From contig WHTW01000056.1 in NCBI GenBank assembly GCA_009377525.1, positions 1 through 42,303 on the forward strand: a stretch of 42,303 nucleotides of DNA, written 5' to 3'. The position numbers were made by a program, and so were the translations under genes. The notes under the pieces were generated by a model. That model was not told the origin of the DNA. It did not search any database and was given only the letters and a program-made list of their open reading frames with translations. The stretch is from Rhodospirillales bacterium. Its GTDB lineage: Bacteria; Pseudomonadota; Alphaproteobacteria; Reyranellales; Reyranellaceae. Below are positions 33,760 through 42,303 of the stretch, piece by piece (position 1 is the first letter of the stretch; each line of letters starts with the position of its first letter).

Positions 33760-34883
33760 ATGGCAAAGATCAGTCAGAAGATCACCCTCAGCGCCTCGCG
33801 CGACATCCCCTTCAACAAGCTGTCGCTCAGCCAGTCTAACGTCCGGCGCCTGAAGGCAGGCGTCTCGATCGACGATTTGGCCGAGGACATCGCGCGTCGC
33901 GGGCTGTTACAGAGCCTCAACGTCCGGTCGGTCCTCGATGCCGCTGGCGCCGAGACCGGCGTCTTCGAGATTCCCGCCGGCGGCCGCCGCTACCGGGCCC
34001 TCGAGCAGCTGGTGAAGCAGAAGCGCCTTTCAAAGACGGCACCGGTTCCCTGCATCGTGCGCGACCCCACAGTCGAGGTCTCGGCGGAGGAGGATTCGCT
34101 CGCGGAAAATGTCCAGCGGGTCGCCCTGCATCCGCTGGATCAGTTTCGCGCCTTCAAGGCCCTGTGTGACCAGGGTGCTGGCGAGGAAGAGATTGCCGCT
34201 CGCTTCTTCGTCCCGCCGGCCGTGGTCAAGCAGCGGCTGCGTCTGGCTTCGGTCTCCGAGAGGTTGCTTGGGATCTATGCCGGGGACGGCATGACCCTGG
34301 AGCAGCTCATGGCCTTCACCGTCACCACTGACCATGCTCGGCAGGAGCAGGTCTGGGAGGCTCTGCAGCAGTCTCACAACAAGGAGGCCTACCTGATCCG
34401 GCGTCAGCTCACCGAGAGTGCCGTGCGTGCTTCAGATCGTCGGGCTCGGTTTGTGGGGGTGGAGCGCTATGAAGCCGCCGGCGGCGTGGTCCTGCGCGAC
34501 CTGTTCGAAGACGATAGCGGCGGCTGGCTGCGGGACATCGCCTTGCTCGATCGCCTGGCCACCGAGAAGTTGACGGCGGAGGCCCAGAAAGTCGCTGCCG
34601 AAGGCTGGAAGTGGATCGAGGTCGCCGAGGAATTCCGGTACGGCCACGCGAGGCAGTCCGGGAGGCCAAGGGCGACCATGCCGCCCAGCTCTTGGACCAT
34701 CTTAAGAAAGGTGAGATGGCACAGGAGGCCGAGCGGCTGCTCGACGGTACCGGCTGGCTGCCGGAGCCGCTGCGTCTCGTGGACGGTGCACCCTCGTCCG
34801 ATCTGCCGGCGGGCGTTGTAGAGACCCTCCCAGCATTCCTTACCGACGGCGAGGACGCTCAATCTCAGCAGGCCGCCGAATAG
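33760..34883 (+). pseudogene. ParB/RepB-like partition protein with internal deletion
   Basis: The N-terminal 300 residues are a ParB-type protein: SQSNVRRLKAG, RRGLLQSLNVR, FEIPAGGRRYRALEQL (ParB/Srx box), ENVQRVALHPLDQFRAFKAL and a HTH region with LEQLMAFTVT. After WKWIEVAEEFRYGHA near 34650 the frame turns to nonsense. The true C-terminus (EAVREAKGDHAAQLLDHLKK, AERLLDGTGWLPEPLR) follows in another frame and ends at 34883. Family members are about 600-700 residues, so roughly 300 residues are missing. Likely nonfunctional. Confidence 0.75.
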
Positions 34884-34937
34884 GGCGATCCGCCGAGCCG
34901 CTACTGCGGATCAGCGGTTCTTCACGCTTCACCCGAA

Positions 34938-34968
34938 GGCCCGACCAGCGTGTCGGGCCCTCGTTTTC
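34938..34968 (+). terminator. Rho-independent terminator after parB
   Basis: GGCCCGAC and GTCGGGCC form an eight-base-pair stem with a six-base loop, followed by CTCGTTTTC. It lies 54 bp after the parB stop. Confidence 0.75.
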
Positions 34969-35067
34969 GAGCGCACGGGTTTGCCGCTGCTCACGCGCAA
35001 TGGGCCGGATGACGACGTCGGAGTGAGAGGAAGAGGGCGGCCGGGACGGGTTTGAGCCGATGGGGCC

Positions 35068-35106
35068 CAGAGAGCGCCCCGCGGTTCGACCCTTTCCCGC
35101 TCTCTG
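35068..35106 (+). promoter_or_regulatory. 5'-UTR hairpin before the strawberry-notch gene
   Basis: CAGAGAGCG (35068-35076) and CGCTCTCTG (35098-35106) pair perfectly over nine bases around a 21-base loop, ending 11 nt before the ATG at 35118. The stem would lie across or next to the ribosome-binding region and could affect translation. Confidence 0.45.
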
Positions 35107-35117
35107 AGGTCCTCTCC

Positions 35118-38100
35118 ATGCCGATCGTTTCCGCTCCAGCGGCTGCAGATGCGCCGCCGCTCGCCCTCGCTTGCGCCAAAGCCGACGTGCCGCATGGCAT
35201 CGCCGCCGCCGCCCATCTCCTTCTGCCTCATCTCGAACGCGGCCAGCGCATCGACGCGGTCGCGCTGCGCTCCGCCATGGAGCGCGCTTTCGGCGGCTCG
35301 GATGCGGCCGGCGCCTGGGATTGGAAGACGGCCTACGACGCCTGCGAGGCCGCGACTGTCCTGTTCCTCCGCAAGTTCGGTCCAGCCATCTGCGCCCAAG
35401 CCCCGTCACCTGCGGGCGTACTGCAGATGCTAGGCAAGGTCGCGGCTCTTCTGCCCACGCATACACGCCGATCCCAGGAGAGCCAGGCGCTGCAGCAGTT
35501 CTCCACGCCGATCGAGCTTGCCTTCGTTGTCGCCGCCGCGGCCGCACTCGGACCGGCCGACCTCGTGCTCGAGCCTTCGGCAGGGACTGGGTTGCTCGCG
35601 ATCTTCGCGGAGCTCACAGGCGGCAGGCTCAAATTGAACGAGCTGGCCGAAGCTCGCGCCGGGCTGCTGAACCAGCTCTTTCCCGGTGTCTCGGTGACCC
35701 GGCACGACGCCGCTCACATCCACGACCATCTCGATGGGGCGCTGCGGCCGAGCGTGGTCTTGATGAACCCGCCGTTCTCGGTCGTGGCACATGTCGACGG
35801 CGCCGTTGCGGATGCCGCGCTACGCCACGTGGCGTCGGCGCTTGCCCGCCTAGCCGACGGCGGACGCCTGGTCGCCATCACGGGCGCCGGCCTCTCTCCC
35901 GATCATCCGTCCTGGCGCGACGCCTTTGTGCGCCTCCAGGAACGCGGGCGCGTCGTCTTCTCGGCCGCGATCGAGGGCCGCGTCTATGCCCGCCATGGCA
36001 CGACAGTCGAGACCCGCCTGACGATCATCGATCGGGTCCCAGCACCGGATCCCGAGTCGTTCCCGGCGTCCCCGGGCATGGCGCCCGATGTGGCCACGCT
36101 GCTCGCCTGGGTCCTGCAGCACGTTCCGCCGCGCATGCCTGTCGATGGCGCCAACCTCGTTCGGGAGGCTGCGCGCCTTACCCCTGTCCGCACCAAGCCC
36201 GCATCTGCGCCACGCCCCACGGCGAGTGCGGCGACAGCGTTCGAGCCTGCCGGCACCGAGCTGACCTACGAGATTGTCGACTGGAGACCGGCCGAAGACG
36301 GTCGTCTTACCGAGGTGCTGTATGAGCCCTACGCCCTGCAGTCGGTTCGCATCGAAGGTGCGCGCCCGCATCCGACGCCGCTTGTGCAGTCCGCGGCGAT
36401 GGCTTCGGTGGCTCCACCCAAAACCACTTATCGGCCACGCCTGCCGGCCAATGTCGTCACCGATGGCCTGCTGTCCGATGCCCAGCTCGAGAGTGTCATT
36501 TATGCCGGCGATGCACACAGCGGCCACCTCGCCGGATCGTGGCTGGTGGACGAGACCTTCGATGTCGTCTCGGCGGCGCCCGATGGCGCCGAGAACGCCG
36601 TCCGGTTCCGGCGCGGCTGGATGCTGGGCGATGGCACCGGTGCCGGCAAGGGCCGCCAGGTCGCCGGTATCTTGTTCGACAATTGGCTGCAGGGCCGCCG
36701 GCGCGCGGTGTGGATATCAAAGTCCGACAAGCTGATCGAGGATGCCCAGCGCGACTGGGCAGCTCTGGGAATGGAGCGCCTGCTGGTAACGCCGCTTGCT
36801 CGCTTCCGCCAGGGCAGCCCGATCCGTCTGGAGCAGGGCATCCTTTTTGCCACCTACGCCACGCTACGGACCGATGCGCGCGAGGAAAGGGTTTCGCGAG
36901 TCCAGCAGATCGTCGATTGGCTGGGATCGGACTTCGACGGAGTGATCGTGTTCGACGAAAGCCATGCCATGGCGAACGCTGCCGGCGGCAAGGGCGAGCG
37001 GGGTGAGCAGGCACCCTCCCAGCAGGGCCGGGCCGGCCTGCGCCTGCAGCACGCACTGCCCAATGCGCGCGTGGTCTATGTCTCCGCCACAGGCGCCACC
37101 ACAGTGCACAATCTCGCCTATGCCCAGCGGCTCGGCCTCTGGGGCAGCGAGGACTTTCCCTTCGCCACCCGCGCCGAATTCGTGCAGGCGATCGAGGCTG
37201 GCGGCGTCGCGGCGATGGAGGTGCTGGCCCGCGATCTCAAGTCCCTCGGCCTCTATGCCGCCCGGTCCCTGTCCTACGAGGGTGTGGAGTACGAGCTGGT
37301 CGAGCACACGCTCACACCGGACCAGATCCGCATCTACGACGCCTATGCGGCCGGGTTTCAGATCATCCACAACAATCTCGACGCCGCCCTGCAGGCCGCC
37401 AATGTCACCGGTGAGCGCAGGACGCTCAATGCCCAGGCCAAGTCCGCGGCCCGCTCGGCCTTCGAGTCGGCCAAGCAGCGCTTCTTCTCGCATCTGATTA
37501 CCTCGATGAAGACGCCGACGCTGATCGCGTCGATCGAGCGTGACCTCGAGGCCGGCCATGCCGCCGTCGTGCAGATTGTCTCCACCGGCGAGGCGCTGAT
37601 GGAGCGCCGGCTTGCCGACGTCCCGACCGAGGAATGGGGTGACGTCCAGGTCGACATCACGCCGCGCGAGTATGTGCTCGACTATCTGGCGCACAGCTTC
37701 CCGACGCAGCTGTTCGAGCCCTTCACGGATGGCGAAGGCAATCTCTCCTCGAGGCCGGTCTACCGTGATGGTCAGCCCGTGCGGTGCCGGGATGCCGTCG
37801 AGCGCCGCGATCGCCTGATCGAGCGGCTGGCCTCGCTAGCCCCCGTCCAGGGCGCACTCGACCAGATCGTGCAGCGCTTCGGCACCGACATGGTCGCCGA
37901 GGTGACGGGCCGTTCACGCCGGATCGTGCGCAAGGGTGACCGGCTCTGCGTCGAGAACCGTCCTGGCTCAGCCAATCTCGCGGAGGCGCAGGCTTTCATG
38001 GATGACGACAAGCGCATCCTGGTGTTCAGCGATGCCGGCGGCACCGGCCGCTCCTATCACGCAGACCTGGGCGCCCGGAATCAGCGCCTGCGTGTCCACT

Positions 38101-38124
38101 ATCTGCTGGAGGCAGGCTGGAAAG
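35118..38124 (+). pseudogene. Strawberry-notch-like methyltransferase/helicase, C-terminally broken
   Basis: A plasmid-type bacterial strawberry-notch protein. The N-terminal part has DNA-methyltransferase motifs: LEPSAGTGLLAIF near residue 150 (AdoMet site) and NPPF near 217. The helicase part has GDGTGAGKGRQ near 504-514 (Walker A-like), VFDESHAM near 612 (DExH-like) and VSATGATT. At 38124 (LLEAGWKA) homology stops and the frame continues only as nonsense to 38228. The following part of the protein is found inverted at 38125-38373, and the rest is absent. The ATG at 35118 is chosen by homology. About 1000 residues remain. Confidence 0.8.
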
Positions 38125-38373
38125 CAGGAGGTAGAGCTGGCGCAAGGCCGCACGGCCATAGGGGGATTCGAGATTGTCGTCAGCCCGGAACAGTCCCTGG
38201 CCGCCAGTCTGGCGCTGGCCCTTGGTGATGGCGCCCAACGTGTCGAGCCGGCGGGCGATGGTCGACAGGAAGCGCTTCTCGGCCTTCACGTCGGTGGCGA
38301 TCGGCCGGAACAGGGGCGGCTGCGCCTGGTTGGTGCGATTGCTGCGGCCCAGGCCCTGGATGGCGGTATCGGC
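38125..38373 (-). pseudogene. Inverted segment of the strawberry-notch gene
   Basis: Read on the minus strand, this piece gives ADTAIQGLGRSNRTNQAQPP, then RFLSTIARRLDTLGAITKG, and ends ALRQLYLLL. This is the helicase motif VI region that should directly follow LLEAGWK in the plus-strand gene. About 83 codons have flipped in place. The segment abuts the broken LysR gene on its other side. Confidence 0.8.
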
Positions 38374-38978
38374 CCTGGGCCATGGCGGCTGAGCAGGAAA
38401 TTCTCCTCCTTCAGGTCGGTCCAATAGAGGAAGGCTCGGGCGGCAAGGGGGTGCGCGCGCGGCAGAGCTACAACTACACCTTCCGACCAGAGGGAAAGAG
38501 ACTCGTCATTGCCTTGTTCCTTCGCCTCGCCGGTGACGATCGCGAGATCGAGGGCACCAGTCTTGAGATCCAACATGAGCTCAGGCCGCAGCTTTTGCAC
38601 AAGGAGAATCTCGACGTCTGGAAATCGCAAGGCGTAGTCAAGCAATACCGCCTGTAGAGGCGCCGCCGATGGTGACGTGAGTAGACCCAGTGCCAAGCGC
38701 CCGGCCTCGCCCCGCCCCATGGCCTTCGCGGTCGATAGCAGGGCGTCTAGGTCCTCCAGGAGGCGTGCGGCGGTTCGCGTGACCCGTATGCCCGCCGGAG
38801 TCAGACGGACGCCACCGCTGGAACGATCGAACAGGACGACGCCCAGCTGCTCTTCCATTTGCCGGATTCGCCGGCTGAGCGTCGATTGCCGAACATGCAG
38901 CGCTGCGGCAGCGCGTCGAAAACTTCCATGCTGGCTGGCGGCCACAGTGTGCTGGAGGTGACGCAACTCGATAGCCAT
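38374..38978 (-). pseudogene. LysR-family regulator, C-terminally truncated
   Basis: The start at 38978 opens a normal LysR protein: HLQHTVAASQHGSFRRAAAA and LHVRQSTLSRRIRQMEEQLG form the HTH, followed by the ligand domain (VALPRAHPLAARAF, LKEENFLLSRHGPG). At about residue 201, of a usual 300, the junction with the inverted strawberry-notch piece replaces the rest; the frame reads on for 29 foreign residues to 38286. DNA binding could persist, but normal ligand response is unlikely. It lies downstream of luxI on the same strand. Confidence 0.8.
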
Positions 38979-39136
38979 CGCCACCGACCTTCTGTTCCTT
39001 ACCCGGGTTCGGCCAACGCTCTCTCGCCAGCTCGATGACGTCGTCTGCGTGTCGATTGCCCCTACCGATGATGGTTCGTCCATGCAGTCCATGGCCCGCT
39101 TCGGACCTCGCCGCTCTGTCGCCAGGTCAGCTTGGG

Positions 39137-39769
39137 TCACGCTGCCGCAGCAGCGACCGGGATCCAGAGCACGGGGCGTTTGAGGCCACCGCAGGCGCGC
39201 ACACACGCGAGACTGGCCAACGAGACCTCTAGGTATCCCGCGACAGCCTGCGTTGTGCCGATCTGCCGGGGGCTTGCGAGCCGCTCAAGGGGCCAGCCTG
39301 CCCGCCGCAGGATTCTTTCCATGCGGACGTCGGTAACGGTTACAATCCTTCTGAGAGCCCGTGCCAAGCCGAACTCGATCATGCCGGCGAAAAGCTCGTA
39401 GGTTGCCTGAGCGAGGCCAGCAGATCCCTTCGGGGCCATTGCCGGAACGTCGAGCGCGAACCGGCTGCTTTCCCACACCGCAGGGTCGTGGGGAGCCGAC
39501 TGTCCATCCAGCAAAACCGGAAACCGATCGCGCAGCATGGTCGGTCCCGTTGTCGGCAGCAGGCGCACGCAGCCCTGCACCTGTCCATCGGCCGCCGGCT
39601 GGAGCAGGTAGGCGGGATGAAGTGCATCGAACTCATCGATTTCCATGTCGCCGCTGGTTTGCACGTCCCAGCCGAGCCTTTCTTTGAAGACGCGGTAACG
39701 CAGTCGATGCATTTCGGCGAGCTGATCCAGGAAATCGCCGTACCGATCGACCGTAATGAGTTGCATCAT
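39137..39769 (-). CDS. luxI: Acyl-homoserine-lactone synthase (LuxI/TraI type, 210 aa)
   Basis: Makes the acyl-homoserine-lactone signal from AdoMet and an acyl-ACP. The family's invariant residues are visible: RLRYRVFKERLGW (R, F, W), EIDEFDALHPAYLL (E, D, D), GCVRLLPTTGPTML (R) and WESSRFALD (E, R). The start is the first of two ATGs at 39769. A perfect lux box lies 58 bp upstream, so autoinduction by the adjacent LuxR is expected. The acyl chain cannot be predicted. Confidence 0.95.
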   Translation of the reverse strand: MMQLITVDRYGDFLDQLAEMHRLRYRVFKERLGWDVQTSGDMEIDEFDALHPAYLLQPAADGQVQGCVRLLPTTGPTMLRDRFPVLLDGQSAPHDPAVWESSRFALDVPAMAPKGSAGLAQATYELFAGMIEFGLARALRRIVTVTDVRMERILRRAGWPLERLASPRQIGTTQAVAGYLEVSLASLACVRACGGLKRPVLWIPVAAAAA

Positions 39770-39827
39770 GTTTCGCCTCTGTCCGAAGGGGATACCGTCG
39801 AATAGAGGCGGGCATAGGCCGCGATAC

Positions 39828-39847
39828 ACCTGTGCAGGTGCACAGGT
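39828..39847. promoter_or_regulatory. lux box between luxR and luxI
   Basis: ACCTGTGCA, two bases (GG), then TGCACAGGT: a perfect 9-2-9 inverted repeat of 20 bp, the classic LuxR/TraR operator. It lies between the luxR stop and luxI start. Confidence 0.9.
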
Positions 39848-39873
39848 TGACTATATCGCGTGCGCTAGCTTCG

Positions 39874-40590
39874 CTAGGGGCGGGCGGCGGCTAGAAGCAC
39901 CACAGCTTGACAGATCGAGTGTACACCGAGCTTTGCCTTTGCATTGTCCAGATGAAACGCGGCGGTGCGGCGAGTGATGCCGAGGATTTGGCCGATGTCC
40001 CAGGCGCTCTTGCCGCGCGCCGCCCATTCGAGGCACTCGAGCTCTCGTGGCGAAAGGGCGATGCCACCCACCATCCGGTCAGTGACCACTTTTCGCCGCG
40101 CATGCGCGTGAAAGTAGAGAGCCATGAGCTGAAGGACGCGTCCGTTCCGCTCGATGCAGTGCTGGAATACGGGCCCACGATCTTGAGATGCATACGTCAC
40201 CGCGGCTATTGGTCCGCGGCCGTCGTGGATGGGAATCGTAAACCCGTAGCGAATACCGAAGAAGGCCGCGTTGTCCAGAAGATCAAGTTGCTGGCGCGAC
40301 AACGTCGAGGGGCCCATGCCGGGACCCCACTCGAACGGTTCAGGATCACCAAGCGCTTGGGCAATGACCGGGTCAAAGCGCTCGTAGTGGCATTGCAGAT
40401 AGTGCGTTGTCCATTGTGTCGGATAGTTCGAAATGAGCCGCGCGCCGCCAGCCGATGCACGCGGTAGCACCAAATAGGCAAAGCACGACAAGTCGAGCGC
40501 CGACGAAGCCGCTTCTATGGCAAGCCGGAGCGTCGGTTCATCCGAACTCTCCGTAAGACTGTCGATAAAGGTCTGAAAAATTCGATGCAT
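39874..40590 (-). CDS. luxR: LuxR-family quorum-sensing regulator (TraR type, 238 aa)
   Basis: The N-terminal autoinducer-binding domain has the conserved W, Y, D and P in NYPTQWTTHYLQCHYERFDP and the later GFTIPIHDGRGPIAAVTY. The C-terminal LuxR HTH reads LSPRELECLEWAARGKSAWD and GITRRTAAFHLDNAKAKLGV. The start at 40590 is chosen because homology begins at MHRIFQTF; the frame is open 30 bases more. It is transcribed in the same direction as luxI and ends 27 bp before the lux box. Confidence 0.93.
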   Translation of the reverse strand: MHRIFQTFIDSLTESSDEPTLRLAIEAASSALDLSCFAYLVLPRASAGGARLISNYPTQWTTHYLQCHYERFDPVIAQALGDPEPFEWGPGMGPSTLSRQQLDLLDNAAFFGIRYGFTIPIHDGRGPIAAVTYASQDRGPVFQHCIERNGRVLQLMALYFHAHARRKVVTDRMVGGIALSPRELECLEWAARGKSAWDIGQILGITRRTAAFHLDNAKAKLGVHSICQAVVLLAAARP

Positions 40591-40647
40591 GTCGGTTAGA
40601 GCTGAATTCGGCCAGTGCACATGGCCACTTTGGCCAACCGCTTTGCG

Positions 40648-41115
40648 TCAGGCGTACACGTGCTGCTGGCCGACAGTGGCGCTCGTCCTTGCCGCAAAAG
40701 GAGTGACCATTGCTCTCAATAGATCAAGGCCTAGACGAACATCGTCTTCGGCGGACCGAATGAGAAGCGTACGTAGTGAGAAGGGACCAGCGAGTTAGTT
40801 CGAATGCGGCCGGGGTCAACGTCGAACAATCGCCCGGGCACCGGTAATACTTTTTCGGCGAGCGCGGTTCTGAAGAAGCTGTGAGCGTCGCGCGGTGCCG
40901 GTGGTAGTCGATCGACGCGACCCCAGAGATAGAGCGTTCCCAGACAAGGTTTTGTAAAATTGATCCCGATATCTCGCAGCGCGATTAGCATGATCCTTCT
41001 CTTACGCGCGAAGATATCCCGTTGCGTTCGAACTTCCTGTTCCGCACGAGCCGGCTCAAGCATCTCAATGGCAGCCCATTGGACAACTGCCGGGTGACCT
41101 CGCACCGCGCGACGC
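40648..41115 (-). pseudogene. PLP-dependent class I aminotransferase, C-terminal relic
   Basis: The minus strand reads RGHPAVVQWAAIEMLEPARA, then LGTLYLWGRVDRLP and YVRFSFGPPKTMF, the C-terminal domain of a fold-type I aminotransferase. At about 40731 the frame shifts and continues as RLGLDLLRAMVTPFAARTSA to a TGA at 40648. The pyridoxal-lysine half is absent, so it is nonfunctional. Confidence 0.65.
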
Positions 41116-41423
41116 GCAGGCGATGATAGGGGCGGAGTGGCCGCCCGAACGTCGCTCGCCTGATGCCATGACCAGGCTGCGGCAGGTTCATGCCGCTGCG
41201 GACACCAGGGGGCTCCGCGACCAGTTCGAGCGGATAGACCAGGAAGTGGTCGCGAAATTCCAATAGCGCGCCTCAAAATCACCCGGCTCGCGCTCGACCA
41301 CGGCTCCGCGAGCGCCGTCAACAGGCCGAGTGTCGTCTCTTTCGGTCGTGTAGCGGTTCATTGTCGATCCGGGAGTGAGGAGTGCCGGCCGCCGAAGCGG
41401 TCGGCACCCCGGACCCAAGCGCG
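41116..41423. other. 308-bp stretch of uncertain coding content
   Basis: Two minus-strand frames look locally protein-like (MNRYTTERDDTRPVDGARGA from 41361, and DHFLVYPLELVAEPPGV in the next frame). They may be one frameshifted gene, but no family can be named. Confidence 0.3.
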
Positions 41424-41735
41424 TCAAGCGTCATCCGTGACCACCATGACCATCGGTGCGCCGCCGGAGCTGATCGAGCCGGCATGGGTGAGCGCCTCTT
41501 GGCCACGGTTCGAGGTCGCGCACGCCTTCAGCGCCTCGATCGAGGGGAAACTCACGTCGGACATCAGGTAATACGGCGGAGGCGCGAAGGCCGGGCCGAC
41601 CACGCGCTTGGTCGCCACACCCGTGGCGCCGACAAGGCGTGGGCCGGCATAGGGAAGGTGCTCGTCGCGATAGGCGCGGTCGAACGCTTCAGCGTCCTTC
41701 GGTATCGGGTACAGAACAAGCAGATGCGCTGCCAT
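41424..41735 (-). CDS. EthD-like ferredoxin-fold protein (103 aa)
   Basis: A small alpha+beta barrel protein of the EthD family: HLLVLYPIPKDAEAFDRAYR and EHLPYAGPRLVGATG near the start, with the HLP motif, and a beta-rich centre (PPPYYLMSDVSFPSIEALKA). Members are found with catabolic oxidoreductases and usually lack a proven activity. The start at 41735 has GAGGAA upstream. Its stop lies near gene fragments, so the original operon is lost. Confidence 0.7.
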   Translation of the reverse strand: MAAHLLVLYPIPKDAEAFDRAYRDEHLPYAGPRLVGATGVATKRVVGPAFAPPPYYLMSDVSFPSIEALKACATSNRGQEALTHAGSISSGGAPMVMVVTDDA

Positions 41736-41828
41736 TGGAGATTCCTCTCTGGATCGGTGGAACGGCAGGCGGGATTATCGGCAGGAGCCGCGGCACTGTG
41801 GGGTACGAAATCCAGACCGGCTTGACGG

Positions 41829-42089
41829 TCAGGCGATTGCCGCCCCGCGCTCGGCCATCAGCTCCTTCAGCACTGAGCGGTGACAGCGTGCCTCGTCTTC
41901 GCAGTAGCAGCCGACCGAGAAGTCAGCGCCGCGCGACAGGATTGCGAGCAGGTCGAGAGTGCGGCTCGCCGGCAGCTCGTTCATCTCGGCCCGGAAGGCG
42001 CGCACGAAGGCCTTCCACTCCCCATCCGTCCGGCCGCAGCAGGGCGTACGCTTCAGCCTGATGCTGGGCTGGGCCTTCCAGGCTACGGT
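41829..42089 (-). pseudogene. DUF488-family protein, C-terminal fragment
   Basis: From about 42027 down, the minus strand gives EWKAFVRAFRAEMNELPASR, then LLAILSRGADFSVGCYCEDE and ARCHRSVLKELMAERGA, the conserved C-terminal end of a DUF488 protein with its CYCEDEARCHR motif. The N-terminal half (about 60 residues) is absent, and no start codon occurs in frame before the homology. A possible ATG at 42093 is out of frame. Confidence 0.65.
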
Positions 42090-42142
42090 TCATGTCCAGT
42101 TTCCGTACCAGTTACCCATCCAACGTGCGCTATGGTTGCGCT

Positions 42143-42303
42143 ATGGCAGGATATGGACAGTTCTGCGCGATAGCGCGCGCACAGGAGGTGCTGTGCGGAC
42201 GCTGGACGCTCCTCGTGGTGCGCGAGTTGCTGTGCGGCAGTCGACGCTTCAGCGACATCCGACGCGGCATCCCGCGCATATCCCGCACCATGCTGTCGGA
42301 GCG
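42143..42303 (+). CDS. HxlR-family HTH regulator, 5' part only
   Basis: The visible 53 residues open with MAGYGQFCAIARAQEVLCGR, then WTLLVVRELLCGSRRFSDI and RGIPRISRTMLSER. The order of C, W-T-LL-VRELL-G-RRFSDI and GIP-IS-ML-SE is the HxlR/MarR-like winged-helix signature. It runs off the right edge. It is divergent from the DUF488 remnant. Confidence 0.85.
   Translation, partial: MAGYGQFCAIARAQEVLCGRWTLLVVRELLCGSRRFSDIRRGIPRISRTMLSE

Overview
The window is GC-rich DNA with a dense mixture of ABC and TRAP transport operons, a TraI/TraR-type quorum-sensing pair, RepB/ParB-like and strawberry-notch plasmid or integrative-element genes and several IS relics. This suggests an alphaproteobacterium of the Bradyrhizobium/Reyranella kind; the genus is an inference. 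No rRNA, tRNA or CRISPR array was found.

Layout. (1) 1-7.4 kb: small genes (cold-shock protein, HNH endonuclease, secreted nuclease, PRC-barrel protein, zinc-ribbon ORFs), then a glycine-repeat secreted protein translationally coupled to a TonB-like proline-rich membrane protein. (2) 7.8-9.6 kb: a radC 3' relic and a frameshifted DDE-type IS. (3) 9.7-11.1 kb: an HPF/RaiA-like gene (frameshifted) beside a baeRF3 (eRF1-like) gene. (4) 11.7-22.2 kb: a PotABCD-type ABC importer, a frameshifted polysaccharide deacetylase, a small CGLCG protein, two COG0523 (CobW-like) GTPases, a formamidase/acetamidase and a dihydropyrimidinase-like amidohydrolase, probably one amide or cyclic-imide catabolic locus. 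It is bracketed by two decayed copies of the same IS in direct orientation. (5) 23.6-31.4 kb: an Asp/Glu-racemase-like gene and TRAP transporter (dctM, dctQ, dctP) diverging from a three-gene set: a UGSC-family selenoprotein, a paralogue of its C-terminal domain, and a thioredoxin-reductase-like flavoprotein. (6) 31.5-38.4 kb: decayed mobile DNA with an IS5/IS427-type element, a radical SAM fragment, a second copy of the radC relic, an excisionase-like HTH gene, a deleted parB and a strawberry-notch helicase gene whose next segment lies inverted. (7) 38.4-42.3 kb: a truncated LysR gene, luxI/luxR with a perfect lux box, fragments of an aminotransferase and a DUF488 protein, an EthD-like gene and the start of an HxlR regulator.

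The most exciting item is the selenoprotein. The apparent stop TGA at 27769-27771 lies in a GC-U-GSC context, the frame continues for more than 470 codons, and a six-base-pair hairpin of bacterial SECIS type follows 11 nt later. Conventional gene calling would split this gene in two. Its neighbours (a carboxylate-type TRAP importer, a racemase-like protein without the usual cysteines, and a CAWC flavoprotein that could recycle the selenol) suggest an undescribed selenium-dependent pathway for an imported organic acid.
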